From contig JAFPAD010000073.1 in the NCBI GenBank assembly GCA_017424405.1, positions 1 to 48,929 on the forward strand: DNA of 48,929 nucleotides. Reading direction: 5' to 3'. The DNA comes from Alistipes sp. (GTDB lineage Bacteria; Bacteroidota; Bacteroidia; Bacteroidales; Rikenellaceae). Every line of letters begins with the position of its first letter. The stretch's first letter is position 1. Both the position numbers and the translations under genes were made by a program. A model generated the notes under the pieces. The model worked only from the letters and a program-made list of their open reading frames with translations. It was not told the origin of the DNA and ran no database searches. Of this stretch, positions 33,951 to 42,407 are shown piece after piece.

Positions 33951-35279
33951 CTATCGCATCAACTCCTCCTCAGCCTGCATTACAGAGGCGAAATCGATAA
34001 TATTTCTTGCAAACTTCTGACGAATATTATCCAAGCAGAGGTTGCCGATACTACCCTCGTGGGTGTGGTTCAACTCGCGACCATCGTGCTCATAGGTACC
34101 CTCCTGCACTCGCATACCCACCTCACGATAGGCATCGCGGAAAGGCACGCCCTTAGCAACAGCATCGTTCACATCTTCTACGGTAAAGAGATACTTGTAA
34201 ATATCGTTAGAGAGGATATCGCGGTTAATCCACATCTGCTCGATACCCGCCTTAGCCATACGCACTACGTCAGTAATCTCCTTGAAAGCAGGAACATAAA
34301 TCTCCTTCGTGAGCTGCATATCTCGGAAATAACCCGAAGGGAGATTTGTTGCGATAAGCGTAACCTCCATAGGCAAAGCCTGCATGCGGTTACACTTCGC
34401 ACGTGTGAGCTCGAAGATATCGGGATTCTTCTTGTGAGGCATGATGCTTGAACCTGTTGTAAAGGCATCGGGCAACTTCACGAAGCCAAAGTTTGCACAC
34501 GAATAAAGACACACGTCCTGCGCCAAACGACCAACCGTAGCGGCAATGGCAGCGATGGCTGTCAATACAACTCGCTCGGTCTTACCGCGCTGCATCTGGG
34601 CATACATCGAGTTATAAGCCAAATCCTCAAAACCAAGTAACTTGGTTGTCATCGTACGGTTCAATGGCACTGACGAGCCATAGCCTGCGCCTGAGCCAAG
34701 AGGGTTGGTATTAACCAACTTATAAGCCGCATTGAGCATCAGCATATCGTCAGCCAACGCCTCGGCATAGGCACTGAGCCACATACCAAACGACGAAGGC
34801 ATTGCCACCTGCTGATGGGTATATCCAGGCATTAGTATATCCTTATACTCCTCAGCCTTCTGCATCAGTGTTGAGAACAACTCCTCGACACTCTTCTGCA
34901 AAGCGATAATAGCACTACGTGAGAAGAGCTTAATATCGACCATAACCTGATCATTACGCGAGCGACCTGTATGGATACGCTTACCGGCATCGCCGCACAT
35001 CTCAGTGAGCATAAACTCCACCTGCGAGTGGACATCCTCCACACCATCTTCGATTGTGAACTCGCCAGCCTGCACCTGCTTATATATCTTCTTCAGACCC
35101 TGCTCCAACGCCACACGGTCTTCATCTGACAGCAAACCGATAGAGTTGAGCATCTTCATGTGTGCCATATTACCCAACACATCAGCTTCCGCCAAATAGA
35201 GATCCAACTCACGATCACGACCAACGGTAAACTCCTCTACAAACTTATCGGTAGAGTAACCCTTATCCCAAAGTTTCAT
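33951..35279 (-). CDS. argH: Argininosuccinate lyase
   Basis: 442 residues of the fumarase/aspartase superfamily. It splits argininosuccinate into arginine and fumarate, the last step of arginine synthesis. The signature GSSIMPHKKN is at 276-285; HTGRSRNDQ (103-111) and PGYTHQQVAMP are also typical. It is slightly shorter than the common 455-470 residues. It lies 6 nt after the argE-like gene and 3 nt before thiL in the minus-strand operon. Confidence 0.97.
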   Translation of the reverse strand: MKLWDKGYSTDKFVEEFTVGRDRELDLYLAEADVLGNMAHMKMLNSIGLLSDEDRVALEQGLKKIYKQVQAGEFTIEDGVEDVHSQVEFMLTEMCGDAGKRIHTGRSRNDQVMVDIKLFSRSAIIALQKSVEELFSTLMQKAEEYKDILMPGYTHQQVAMPSSFGMWLSAYAEALADDMLMLNAAYKLVNTNPLGSGAGYGSSVPLNRTMTTKLLGFEDLAYNSMYAQMQRGKTERVVLTAIAAIAATVGRLAQDVCLYSCANFGFVKLPDAFTTGSSIMPHKKNPDIFELTRAKCNRMQALPMEVTLIATNLPSGYFRDMQLTKEIYVPAFKEITDVVRMAKAGIEQMWINRDILSNDIYKYLFTVEDVNDAVAKGVPFRDAYREVGMRVQEGTYEHDGRELNHTHEGSIGNLCLDNIRQKFARNIIDFASVMQAEEELMR

Positions 35280-35285
35280 ATCTTA

Positions 35286-36341
35286 TTATTTTTCAATTTT
35301 CAGTCCATTCAATAGAGCATAGTACAACTCCACAGCCTCCTCGATTTCCGATAGGAGGATATATTCGTCTGCTGTATGAGAACGAGAGCTATCTCCTGCT
35401 CCTAACTTAAGCGTAGTGAACGGCATCACCGCCTGATTCGACATTGTAGGCGACCCAAAAGGCTCCTTACCCATAGCCACCAAACGCTTTACCGCAGGAT
35501 GGTCGAGAGCAATAGCCGACGAATTAAGATGCGTAGAACGTGGTGTAACATCACACTCTACATGTTCACGAATCAATGCTAACAACTCCTCATTTTGGTA
35601 GCACTCATTCACCCTCACATCGACCATAAAGCTACACTCTGCCGGCACCACATTGTGCTGCGTACCAGCATTCACGCCCGTAACCGACATCTTCACAGCA
35701 CCGAGCATTGGCGACACCCTCTCAAAACGATACGTGCGGAACCACTCAATATCCTTCAGTGCTTTGTAAATTGCATTGACACCCTCCTCGCGTGCAGCAT
35801 GACCTGCCACACCATGAGCAACACAATCCAAGACCATCAACCCCTTCTCGGCAACGGCTGGCTGCAACGATGTAGGCTCGCCAACGATAGCAAAGTCTAT
35901 CTCGCCCAACTCGGGCAAGACAGCACGCACACCATTCACACCCGTCACCTCCTCCTCAGCCGAAGCCAAGAATATCAGGTTATAAGGTTGCGCACTCTTG
36001 GAAAGGCGCACAAAGGCTGCCAACAAACTCACTAAGCTACCTCCCGTGTCATTGCTTCCCAAACCATACAATCTATCGCCTTCGACCTCCGCCGCAAATG
36101 GATTACGCACCCACTGAGCGTTAGGCTTCACCGTATCGAGGTGAGCATCGAGAAGAATAGTAGGCTTTTGCTGGTCGTACGCCGACGCCATAGCCCACAC
36201 ATTATTCATCTTGCGCTGTGGCTCAAATCCAAGCGCTTTAAGCTCAGACTCTATAATATCGGCAGCAGCAGCCTCCTCACGACTAACCGAAGGGGTGGCA
36301 ATCAAACGCTTGAGTAGTTCTATGGCTTGAGTTGTCTGCAT
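35286..36341 (-). CDS. argE: M20 family N-acyl-ornithine deacylase, ArgE type
   Basis: 351 residues of peptidase family M20 (ArgE/DapE/ACY1). Zinc and catalytic residues are visible: HLDT (His67, Asp69), SNDTGG with bridging Asp98, and SAEEEVTG with the general base Glu129 and ligand Glu130. Position between argB and argH fits removal of the acyl group from N-acyl-ornithine or N-acyl-citrulline. In Bacteroides the pathway is known to run through succinylated intermediates, so the acyl group here may be succinyl or acetyl. DapE activity is the main alternative, made less likely by the operon. Confidence 0.85.
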   Translation of the reverse strand: MQTTQAIELLKRLIATPSVSREEAAAADIIESELKALGFEPQRKMNNVWAMASAYDQQKPTILLDAHLDTVKPNAQWVRNPFAAEVEGDRLYGLGSNDTGGSLVSLLAAFVRLSKSAQPYNLIFLASAEEEVTGVNGVRAVLPELGEIDFAIVGEPTSLQPAVAEKGLMVLDCVAHGVAGHAAREEGVNAIYKALKDIEWFRTYRFERVSPMLGAVKMSVTGVNAGTQHNVVPAECSFMVDVRVNECYQNEELLALIREHVECDVTPRSTHLNSSAIALDHPAVKRLVAMGKEPFGSPTMSNQAVMPFTTLKLGAGDSSRSHTADEYILLSEIEEAVELYYALLNGLKIEK

Positions 36342-36344
36342 AAT

Positions 36345-37106
36345 CTATTTAACTACAATTGTTCCACCTGTAAGGCTATCTGGCGATGTGATACGCACAG
36401 CCTTCACACCCGCCTCAATGGTCTTATAGGCATTATCAATCTTAGGTATCATACCCGAATGTATCTTCTCCTCGCGGCGCAACTCCTCGTAAAGCGACGG
36501 TGTGATGGTTGGAATCAACGAACTATCGTCATTCACATCGAGCAACACACCAGGCTTATCCAACGTAAAGACAAGCTCCACCTCATACTTTTTAGCCAAG
36601 CCTGTAGCGACAGCCGAAGCCACGCTGTCGGCATTGGTATTGAGCAACTCGCCCGTAGGAGCAAACGTAATTGGCGACACAACAGGTATTGCACCATTGT
36701 CGAGCAACAGAGCCAACACATCGGCATTCACCTCATCGACATCACCCACAAATCCCCAATCAATATCCTTCACGGGACGACGATGCGACTTCACCACAGC
36801 CATATCGCAACCCGACAGACCGCAAGCATTCACGCCACGTGCCTGCAAAGCCGACACAACGCGTTTGTTTGCCAAGCCGGCATACGCCATCACGGCGATG
36901 TCGAGTGTAGCGGCATCAGTGATGCGACGACCCTCGTGCATCTTCACCTCAACCCCCAACTTTGTAGCGAGCTGTGAGCCCATAACGCCTCCTCCGTGTA
37001 CCAAAACGAACGCCTCGTCGAGTGCAGCAAGGCTGTCACTGAGCGAAGCGAGAACGTCCGTATTTTCGATTAGCTTACCGCCAATCTTAATAACTTTTAT
37101 CTTCAT
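36345..37106 (-). CDS. argB: N-acylglutamate kinase (ArgB)
   Basis: 253 residues from ATG 37106 (MKIKVIKIGGKL). The frame continues upstream to 37187 but that part is antisense-like arginine-rich sequence overlapping the end of argD; family members start at the KIGGK motif. Signatures: KIGGKL, VHGGG, GRRITDAATLDIAVMAYAG, NTNADSVASAVA and GMIPKIDNAYKTIEAGVKAVRI. It phosphorylates N-acetyl- or N-succinyl-glutamate. Three nt to the argE-like gene, 13 nt from argD. Confidence 0.95.
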   Translation of the reverse strand: MKIKVIKIGGKLIENTDVLASLSDSLAALDEAFVLVHGGGVMGSQLATKLGVEVKMHEGRRITDAATLDIAVMAYAGLANKRVVSALQARGVNACGLSGCDMAVVKSHRRPVKDIDWGFVGDVDEVNADVLALLLDNGAIPVVSPITFAPTGELLNTNADSVASAVATGLAKKYEVELVFTLDKPGVLLDVNDDSSLIPTITPSLYEELRREEKIHSGMIPKIDNAYKTIEAGVKAVRITSPDSLTGGTIVVK

Positions 37107-37119
37107 TGAAATAGAAATA

Positions 37120-38256
37120 TTACATACCCATCTCCTCGGCAGTAGACTTGAACGCCTCGACGAAACGCTCAACCTCCTTCTCGCCAATCATCAACGGTGG
37201 CAACAGACGAAGTGTATATTCACCACTCAAGCCTGTCATAATATGATGTTTCTCGCGCAATACCTTTCTGAAGGCTGCCTGGGGCACACTCAAGTCGATG
37301 CCAATCATCAATCCGCGACCACGTATATCCTTAATTCCGCTTACGCACTTGATACCCTCGACAATCTTCTCACCCATCTTACGAGCATTCTCAACCAAAT
37401 CCTCAGCCTTTACCACATCGGCAACTGCAATAGCTGCAGCACAAGCCAAATGACTACCACCAAAGGTTGTACCGAGCATACCCTTCTTTGCAGGAATTGA
37501 AGGTGAAATCATCACAGCGCCCACAGGGAATCCATTGGCGATACCCTTAGCTAATGTGATTACATCAGCCTTCACGCCCGACCATTGGTGAGCAAAGAAC
37601 TTACCACTACGACCATAACCAGCCTGAATCTCGTCGATGATAAGGATTGTTCCCGTAGCATCGCACGCCTCACGTGCCGCCTTCAAGAACTCGTCCGACG
37701 CAACCTGAATACCACCTACTCCCTGAATAGGCTCGATGATAACCGCCGCATACTCGTTTGAAGAGAGTTCCTTCTTCAAAGCCTCCACATCATTCAATGC
37801 GACGAACGACACCTTGTCAGTGCAGTTTACAGGAGCCTGAATCTTTGGGTTATCAGTAACTGCCACAGCCATGCTTGTACGACCGTGAAATGCTGCCTTC
37901 ATTGCCAACACACGTTCACGACCTGTAGTGAACGATGCCAACTTCAAAGCATTCTCGTTTGCCTCAGCACCACTGTTGCAGAGGAATAACTCGTAATCGT
38001 CACAACCCGACAACTCGCCCAATTTCTCGGCAAGTTCCACCTGCAATGAATTAATCACTGCGTTAGAGTAGAAGCCAATCTTCGAGAGTTGGTCGCCAAT
38101 CTTCTCGACATAATGGGGATGGGTGTGACCAATAGAAATCACAGCATGACCGCCGTAGAAATCGAGGTACTCAACGCCCTGCTTATCCCACAAATAGGCA
38201 CCTGAAGCCTTCACAGGTTCCATATCGAGCAGAGAATATACATCAAAAAGTTTCAT
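37120..38256 (-). CDS. argD: Acetylornithine (acylornithine) aminotransferase
   Basis: 378 residues, class III PLP aminotransferase. The Schiff-base lysine is Lys237 in TLAKGIANGFPVGA; DEIQAGYGR (208-216) holds the PLP pyridine contact, NSGAEANENALKLA and AFHGRT are typical. It converts N-acyl-glutamate semialdehyde to N-acyl-ornithine with glutamate as donor. It lies 12 nt after argC and 13 nt before argB. Confidence 0.96.
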   Translation of the reverse strand: MKLFDVYSLLDMEPVKASGAYLWDKQGVEYLDFYGGHAVISIGHTHPHYVEKIGDQLSKIGFYSNAVINSLQVELAEKLGELSGCDDYELFLCNSGAEANENALKLASFTTGRERVLAMKAAFHGRTSMAVAVTDNPKIQAPVNCTDKVSFVALNDVEALKKELSSNEYAAVIIEPIQGVGGIQVASDEFLKAAREACDATGTILIIDEIQAGYGRSGKFFAHQWSGVKADVITLAKGIANGFPVGAVMISPSIPAKKGMLGTTFGGSHLACAAAIAVADVVKAEDLVENARKMGEKIVEGIKCVSGIKDIRGRGLMIGIDLSVPQAAFRKVLREKHHIMTGLSGEYTLRLLPPLMIGEKEVERFVEAFKSTAEEMGM

Positions 38257-38268
38257 TGTGTCTCTTTA

Positions 38269-39231
38269 TTAAAAATATGATGCTTTCAATCGCAAACCCT
38301 CCATCTCATCAAGACCAAACATCAAGTTCATGTTCTGAACAGCCTGACCCGACGCACCCTTCAAGAGGTTATCCACAACCGAGGTAATCAACAACTTACG
38401 ACCCTCCTTCTGCAACGAGAGGAAGCAGTAGTTGGTATTAACAACCTGCTTCATATATACAGGCTTGTCGCTAACGCACACGAATGGGTGAGAGGCGTAG
38501 TATGACTTGAAAATATCTATAATCTTGTCCAAATCCTCTTCCAAGCGCACCACCACATCGCTCATAATACCACGTGCATGGCAACCACGCACCGGCACAA
38601 AAGCGATATCAGTAGCCTCCGAGCCGCCCGCAGCCACTACGGTCTCGCCAATCTCGCCAAGGTGCTGATGAGTAAATACCTTGTAGTTCGAGAGGTTGGC
38701 ATTACGGTTACTGAAGTGAGTATCCTGCGTAGGCTTCTGACCTGCACCCGTAGAGCCTGTGATACCCGTTACTGTCACATCTTCAGGCAAGATACCAGCC
38801 GCAGCCAACGGAATCAATGCCAAGTTTATCGACGTAGCAAAACAGCCGGGGTTAGCGACACAACGGCAACCCTTAATCTGCTCTCGGTTAAGCTCTGGCG
38901 CACCATAGATGAACTCGCCCGCATCTGCCTTCAAACGGAAGTCGTTGCTAAGGTCGATAATCTTCACCGATGCAGGCACAGGATTCTCCTCCAAGAACTT
39001 GGCTGAATTACCATGACCCATACAGATGAAAAGCACGTCGATATCCTCGAAGTCGATGTTAGAGAATTTCAAATCGCTATAAATTAAATCGGTGTGTACC
39101 GAGTAGATAGGCTCACCATCGTGAGAACCACTTTGGATATATTTTAACTCTACGGCTGAATGATTAACAAGCAGGCGAATAAGTTCGCCTGCTGTGTAAC
39201 CAGCGCCGCCTGCTATTGCGACTCTAATCAT
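38269..39231 (-). CDS. argC: N-acyl-gamma-glutamyl-phosphate reductase
   Basis: 320 residues. NADPH-dependent reduction of N-acyl-glutamyl phosphate. N-terminal Rossmann motif (VAIAGGAGYTAGELIRLL), catalytic Cys130 in VANPGCFATS, and HQHLGEIGE with the HRHxPE-type region. Unlike the other genes of the operon it is separated from its upstream neighbour argG by 155 nt that contain a palindromic element (39276-39381). Confidence 0.96.
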   Translation of the reverse strand: MIRVAIAGGAGYTAGELIRLLVNHSAVELKYIQSGSHDGEPIYSVHTDLIYSDLKFSNIDFEDIDVLFICMGHGNSAKFLEENPVPASVKIIDLSNDFRLKADAGEFIYGAPELNREQIKGCRCVANPGCFATSINLALIPLAAAGILPEDVTVTGITGSTGAGQKPTQDTHFSNRNANLSNYKVFTHQHLGEIGETVVAAGGSEATDIAFVPVRGCHARGIMSDVVVRLEEDLDKIIDIFKSYYASHPFVCVSDKPVYMKQVVNTNYCFLSLQKEGRKLLITSVVDNLLKGASGQAVQNMNLMFGLDEMEGLRLKASYF

Positions 39232-39275
39232 TATATTGTGTTTTTGTTTTTTTGTTCACTCCTTTCGGGTGTTCA

Positions 39276-39381
39276 GTTTAAAAGAGGAATTTCAAGGCAC
39301 GCGAAGCCCGAGAAACCACAGTTTACTTGAGGTAAATGAGGATTTCGAGGACAAGCGTAACGCAGAATTTACCTTTTAAAC
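39276..39381. repeat. Palindromic 106-nt element between argG and argC
   Basis: Terminal inverted repeats GTTTAAAAG (39276-39284) and CTTTTAAAC (39373-39381) enclose partly self-complementary inner segments: CCCGAGAAACC against GGATTTCGAGG, and TTTAC-TTGAG-GTAAA at the centre. The whole could fold into one long hairpin. No reading frame is present. It looks like a REP/MITE-type dispersed element or a folded intercistronic RNA in the argG-argC transcript; copy number cannot be tested here. Confidence 0.55.
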
Positions 39382-39386
39382 TAACA

Positions 39387-40577
39387 CTACTCCTCGTCTG
39401 GATTTACTGCGTGATATATCTTAAGCGGCATCGACGCTATCTTGGTGAAGCCCTTAACATCGTCAGCAGTCCAAGCGTTGTTCATCTCGCCATACTCTGC
39501 GAACTTGGCGTTCATCAAGTCGTGTGCTGACTCGATACCAACCAAAGTGAATGTGTAAGGACGCAATGTGATAAACACCTTACCCGATACATTGCGCTGG
39601 CTGTTCTCCAAGAACTTCTCGATATCGCGCATAACTGGCTCAGAGTACATAGCCTCGTGCATGAACATACCGTACCATGTACCGAGCTGGTCCTTCCAAT
39701 ACTGCTGCCACTTAGTGAGAGTGTGCTTCTCCAAGAGCTCGTGAGCCTTGATGATAAGCATAGGAGCTGCAGCCTCGAAACCTACACGACCCTTGATACC
39801 TACGATGGTGTCACCCACGTGAGTGTCACGACCAATAGCCCAAGCCGAGCCAATCTCCTCCAACTTATTGATTGCAGCAACGCCTGACAAAACCTCGCCA
39901 TTAACGCCTACAACCTCACCGTTCTTGAACTCAATCTCCAAAGACTCAGTGCCCTCCTTCTTAAGCTGTGAAGGATATGCTGTGTCTGGAAGGTTTGTAG
40001 CTGAGCAGAGAGTCTCCTTGCCGCCAACAGATGTACCCCAAACACCCTTGTTAATTGAGTACTCCATCTTTGTGAAGTCAGCCTCGAAGCCACCCTCCTT
40101 GAGGTAGTTAATCTCGTACTCACGAGTGAGCTTCATATCGCGTGTAGGAGTGATAATCTCAACCTGTGGTGCAAATACCTCGAAAGTAAGGTCGAAACGC
40201 ACCTGATCGTTACCCGCACCTGTCGAACCGTGAGCGATAGCATCAGCACCGATTGAGTTAGCGTAGTTTACGATAGCCAAAGCCTGGAATGTACGCTCCG
40301 AGCTAACTGAGATTGGATATGTCTTGTTACGCAACACATTACCCATAACCATGTACTTGATACACTTGCCGTAGTAATCGCCCGTAACGTCGATATTAAC
40401 GTGCGACTTTGCACCCAAAGCGTATGCACGCTCCTCAACAGCCTTCAACTCCTCAGCCGAGAAACCGCCTGTGTTTGCCAATGCTGTATGCACCTCATAA
40501 CCCAACTCCTTGGTGAGGTACATCACGCAGAACGAGGTGTCAAGACCTCCACTATAAGCTAAAACAACCTTTTTCAT
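39387..40577 (-). CDS. argG: Argininosuccinate synthase
   Basis: 396 residues from ATG 40577 (MKKVVLAYSGGLDTSF, with the ATP-pyrophosphatase P-loop SGGLDTS). The open frame extends to 40667 but overlaps the GNAT gene, so the inner ATG is right. Other signatures: AHGSTGAGNDQVRFD and GRDTHVGDTIVGIKGRVGFEAAAP. It joins citrulline and aspartate using ATP. It starts 13 nt after the GNAT gene. Confidence 0.97.
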   Translation of the reverse strand: MKKVVLAYSGGLDTSFCVMYLTKELGYEVHTALANTGGFSAEELKAVEERAYALGAKSHVNIDVTGDYYGKCIKYMVMGNVLRNKTYPISVSSERTFQALAIVNYANSIGADAIAHGSTGAGNDQVRFDLTFEVFAPQVEIITPTRDMKLTREYEINYLKEGGFEADFTKMEYSINKGVWGTSVGGKETLCSATNLPDTAYPSQLKKEGTESLEIEFKNGEVVGVNGEVLSGVAAINKLEEIGSAWAIGRDTHVGDTIVGIKGRVGFEAAAPMLIIKAHELLEKHTLTKWQQYWKDQLGTWYGMFMHEAMYSEPVMRDIEKFLENSQRNVSGKVFITLRPYTFTLVGIESAHDLMNAKFAEYGEMNNAWTADDVKGFTKIASMPLKIYHAVNPDEE

Positions 40578-40590
40578 ATGATATTTTATT

Positions 40591-41202
40591 TTAATTTTTT
40601 CCAAACAAACGGCTAAACCAGCCCTCCTTCTTTGCTGCTGCCTTTGCAGCCTCCTTGCGCTTTGCAACTACCTCAGGGTCGTAAATCATACCTGTACAGA
40701 GGCACTTGGTCATATTGGTACGCTGCAACACATCGTAGTTCACACACGACTGACAACCTGCCCAGAAGCGCTCATCATCGGTGAGCTTTGCAAAAGTTAC
40801 AGGCTCGTAACCGAGTTCTGTATTGATACGCATCACAGCCTCGCCTGTTGTCAAACCGAACAACTTCGCATTTGGGAAACGCTTGCGCGAAAGGTCGAAA
40901 GCTGCCTGCTTGATACGCTTAGCAACACCCATGCCTCTATATTGTGGTCGTACAATAAGACCTGAGTTAGCTACGAACTCGTCATGTCCCCATGACTCGA
41001 TGTAACAAAAACCCACAAACTCGTTACGATTAACGGCAATGATAGCCTTACCTGTTTTCATTTTATCGGCGATATATTCGTCGGTACGACGGGCAATACC
41101 CGTTCCTCGTTGCTTGGCTGCTGCATCAATCTCGTCGTTAATTTGCGACACAAAACATAGATGCTCCTCTGTTGCAACCATTACGTCTATTTTCATTTTC
41201 AA
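40591..41202 (-). CDS. GNAT acyltransferase, likely N-acylglutamate synthase of the arginine operon
   Basis: 203 residues. GNAT fold with acyl-CoA pyrophosphate loop QYRGMGVAKRI (87-97) after the strand SGLIVRP. C-terminal to the GNAT core are Cys150, Cys153, Cys167 and Cys169 (CxxC and CxC), a possible metal site, then a basic tail. It is the first gene of the arginine operon, divergent from argR. No argA or argJ is present in the window, so it is the natural candidate for the first step, acylation of glutamate. From memory, the homologue at the same place in Bacteroides thetaiotaomicron was proposed as an N-acyl (succinyl) glutamate synthase from mutant-fitness data. Acyl donor not determinable. 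Confidence 0.75.
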   Translation of the reverse strand: MKMKIDVMVATEEHLCFVSQINDEIDAAAKQRGTGIARRTDEYIADKMKTGKAIIAVNRNEFVGFCYIESWGHDEFVANSGLIVRPQYRGMGVAKRIKQAAFDLSRKRFPNAKLFGLTTGEAVMRINTELGYEPVTFAKLTDDERFWAGCQSCVNYDVLQRTNMTKCLCTGMIYDPEVVAKRKEAAKAAAKKEGWFSRLFGKN

Positions 41203-41235
41203 TTATCGCTTTACAGTTAATACTTTTCTGACCTA

Positions 41236-41267
41236 CAAATATCGCATATATATACGCGACATGCAAA
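41236..41267 (-). promoter_or_regulatory. Candidate promoter of the arginine operon
   Basis: On the minus strand TTTG (41264-41267), 20 nt, GATATTTG (41236-41243): one mismatch to the Bacteroidota pattern. The spacer contains an 18-nt near-palindrome (41242-41259), fitting repression by ArgR. Confidence 0.55.
41242..41259. promoter_or_regulatory. Candidate ArgR operator at the arginine operon promoter
   Basis: TCGCATATATATACGCGA is an 18-nt palindrome with one mismatched pair (16 of 18 positions symmetric), the length of classical ARG boxes. It covers the region between the -7 and -33 boxes of the GNAT-argG promoter. Confidence 0.5.
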
Positions 41268-41468
41268 TTTTCGTCACGATATATTTATATATAAATAAAA
41301 ATTTTAGCATACTTGCATATTAAGCGCATTTTTATCCAATTATGCCGAATATTTTGCGCTTTTATGCAGGATTACAAAACTTCATGTGTTACTCTTGAGG
41401 CAAACATCAATCTTTTTCGGAAGTTTGAATTTTAGTACCCATAAACAAGAAATTTAAATTCTATTTCT

Positions 41469-41500
41469 CTTGCTTTTATAAAATATATGCGTTATTTTTG
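41469..41500 (+). promoter_or_regulatory. Candidate argR promoter
   Basis: CTTG (41469-41472), 20 nt, TATTTTTG (41493-41500). The -7 box is a full match. The leader would be about 90 nt. Confidence 0.55.
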
Positions 41501-41509
41501 CATAAATAT
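41481..41509. promoter_or_regulatory. Candidate ArgR operator at the argR promoter
   Basis: AAATATATGC (41481-41490) and GCATAAATAT (41500-41509) are inverted half-sites, 8 of 10 positions matching, 9 nt apart, straddling the argR -7 box. Suggests autoregulation. Confidence 0.45.
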
Positions 41510-41597
41510 GACCCCATGAATACTACTATCACGAGGTACAAAGTCATATAAACAGAAACTACTTATAGACAAACAACCTAACTTATAGAAACACAAC

Positions 41598-42065
41598 ATG
41601 AATCAAAAAACCCAACGTTTTGCGACGATTAGAAAGATTATCCGCAGCGAGATGATTTCGTCGCAAGAAGAGCTCATCAGCCGCCTACGAGAATGCGGCG
41701 TTGAGATTACACAAAGCACGCTGTCGCGTGACCTAAAGTTTATGAACGTAGCAAAGGTTCCTCATAAGAGCAAGGGATACATCTACGTTCTTCCTAACGC
41801 GGCACACCACGAAATTAACATATCATCGAATATATCCGACAACATCACAAGCCTCACATTCTCAGGCAATTTAGGTGTTTTAAAGACCAAGTCGGGATAT
41901 GCAAGCGCAATATCGGTGCCTATCGACAACCTCGATTGCCCAGCCATATTAGGTACCATTGCTGGTGATAACACGGTGTTGTTAATCCTTCGCGAAGATG
42001 CCAAACGTAGTCAAGTGATAGACTCGCTACTGCGCATATTCCCAATGCTTAACAATGTGTTATAA
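41598..42065 (+). CDS. argR: Arginine repressor ArgR
   Basis: 155 residues. N-terminal winged helix-turn-helix (about 1-70; SQEELISRLRECGVEITQSTLSRDLKFMNVAKV is the family's DNA-binding region) and C-terminal oligomerisation/arginine-binding domain with AGDNTVLLILRE (GDDT-type motif). ArgR hexamers bind ARG boxes when arginine is abundant. It diverges from the arginine operon it presumably controls. A terminator follows at 42071. Confidence 0.96.
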   Translation: MNQKTQRFATIRKIIRSEMISSQEELISRLRECGVEITQSTLSRDLKFMNVAKVPHKSKGYIYVLPNAAHHEINISSNISDNITSLTFSGNLGVLKTKSGYASAISVPIDNLDCPAILGTIAGDNTVLLILREDAKRSQVIDSLLRIFPMLNNVL

Positions 42066-42070
42066 GAACA

Positions 42071-42111
42071 AAAAAGAGGCTGCCAACTTTCGAGTTTGAC
42101 AGCCTCTTTTT
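42071..42111. terminator. Bidirectional terminator between argR and the ftsB-like gene
   Basis: AAAAAGAGGCTG (42071-42082) pairs with CAGCCTCTTTTT (from about 42100); AACT-TTCG-AGTT extends the stem inside. Flanking A and T runs suit both directions. Confidence 0.9.
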
Positions 42112-42132
42112 ATTTTATCACACACCCCAAAT

Positions 42133-42405
42133 TTACTCTACGATGTAGATATATTCGTCGGACTTTTGCATGTGAAACTTCTCACGAGCATATTGCTCAA
42201 GATACTCATCGTAATTCAAGCGTTCGAGCAACGTGCTATCCTGATCAATACGTCCACGGTAAAGGTCATACTGCTCTTCAAGACGAGATATACGACTATT
42301 CACACGTACGATTGTGATTAAATTGCGCACCGTAACGACAGCCGTATAGATAAACACCACCGCCGTCAAACCTGTCCATAAATATTTACTTGCGCCAAAC
42401 TTCAT
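42133..42405 (-). CDS. FtsB/DivIC-type septum formation initiator
   Basis: 90 residues: short N-terminus, one membrane helix (about 9-30), then a coiled coil (about 33-62; NSRISRLEEQYDLYRGRI) and a C-terminal YLEQYAREKFHMQKSDEYIYIVE segment in which AREK and the EYIYIV end are typical of FtsB/DivIC. These proteins link FtsL and FtsQ in the divisome. Two nt separate it from queE. Confidence 0.85.
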   Translation of the reverse strand: MKFGASKYLWTGLTAVVFIYTAVVTVRNLITIVRVNSRISRLEEQYDLYRGRIDQDSTLLERLNYDEYLEQYAREKFHMQKSDEYIYIVE

Positions 42406-42407
42406 GG

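Larger units (their letters stand above)
41203..41597. other. argR / arginine operon divergent regulatory region
   Basis: 395 nt without a gene. It is AT-rich and contains repeated GCAT(A)/(T)ATGC half-sites at about 41244, 41307, 41315, 41326, 41341, 41363, 41486 and 41500, plus promoters in both directions (41236-41267 minus; 41469-41500 plus). The half-sites are more clustered than in the rest of the window by eye. Confidence 0.5.

Noticed and set aside
33792..34451. 219-codon plus-strand frame over thiL and argH
   Set aside because: His/Leu/Thr-rich shadow of two confident genes.
36327..36977. 216-codon plus-strand frame over argB
   Set aside because: Antisense shadow of argB with skewed His/Arg/Cys content.
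37107..37187. N-terminal extension of argB
   Set aside because: Arg/Ser-rich stretch overlapping argD; true start is at MKIKVIKIGGK.
36502..37500. Long 332-codon frame on the plus strand across argB and argD
   Set aside because: Fully antisense to two clearly assigned genes; composition is that of a shadow frame and it has no family signature.
40578..40667. N-terminal extension of argG (MQSARRLQRQQQ...)
   Set aside because: Overlaps the GNAT gene and is low-complexity; the family starts at the ATP-binding SGGLDTS segment just after ATG 40577.
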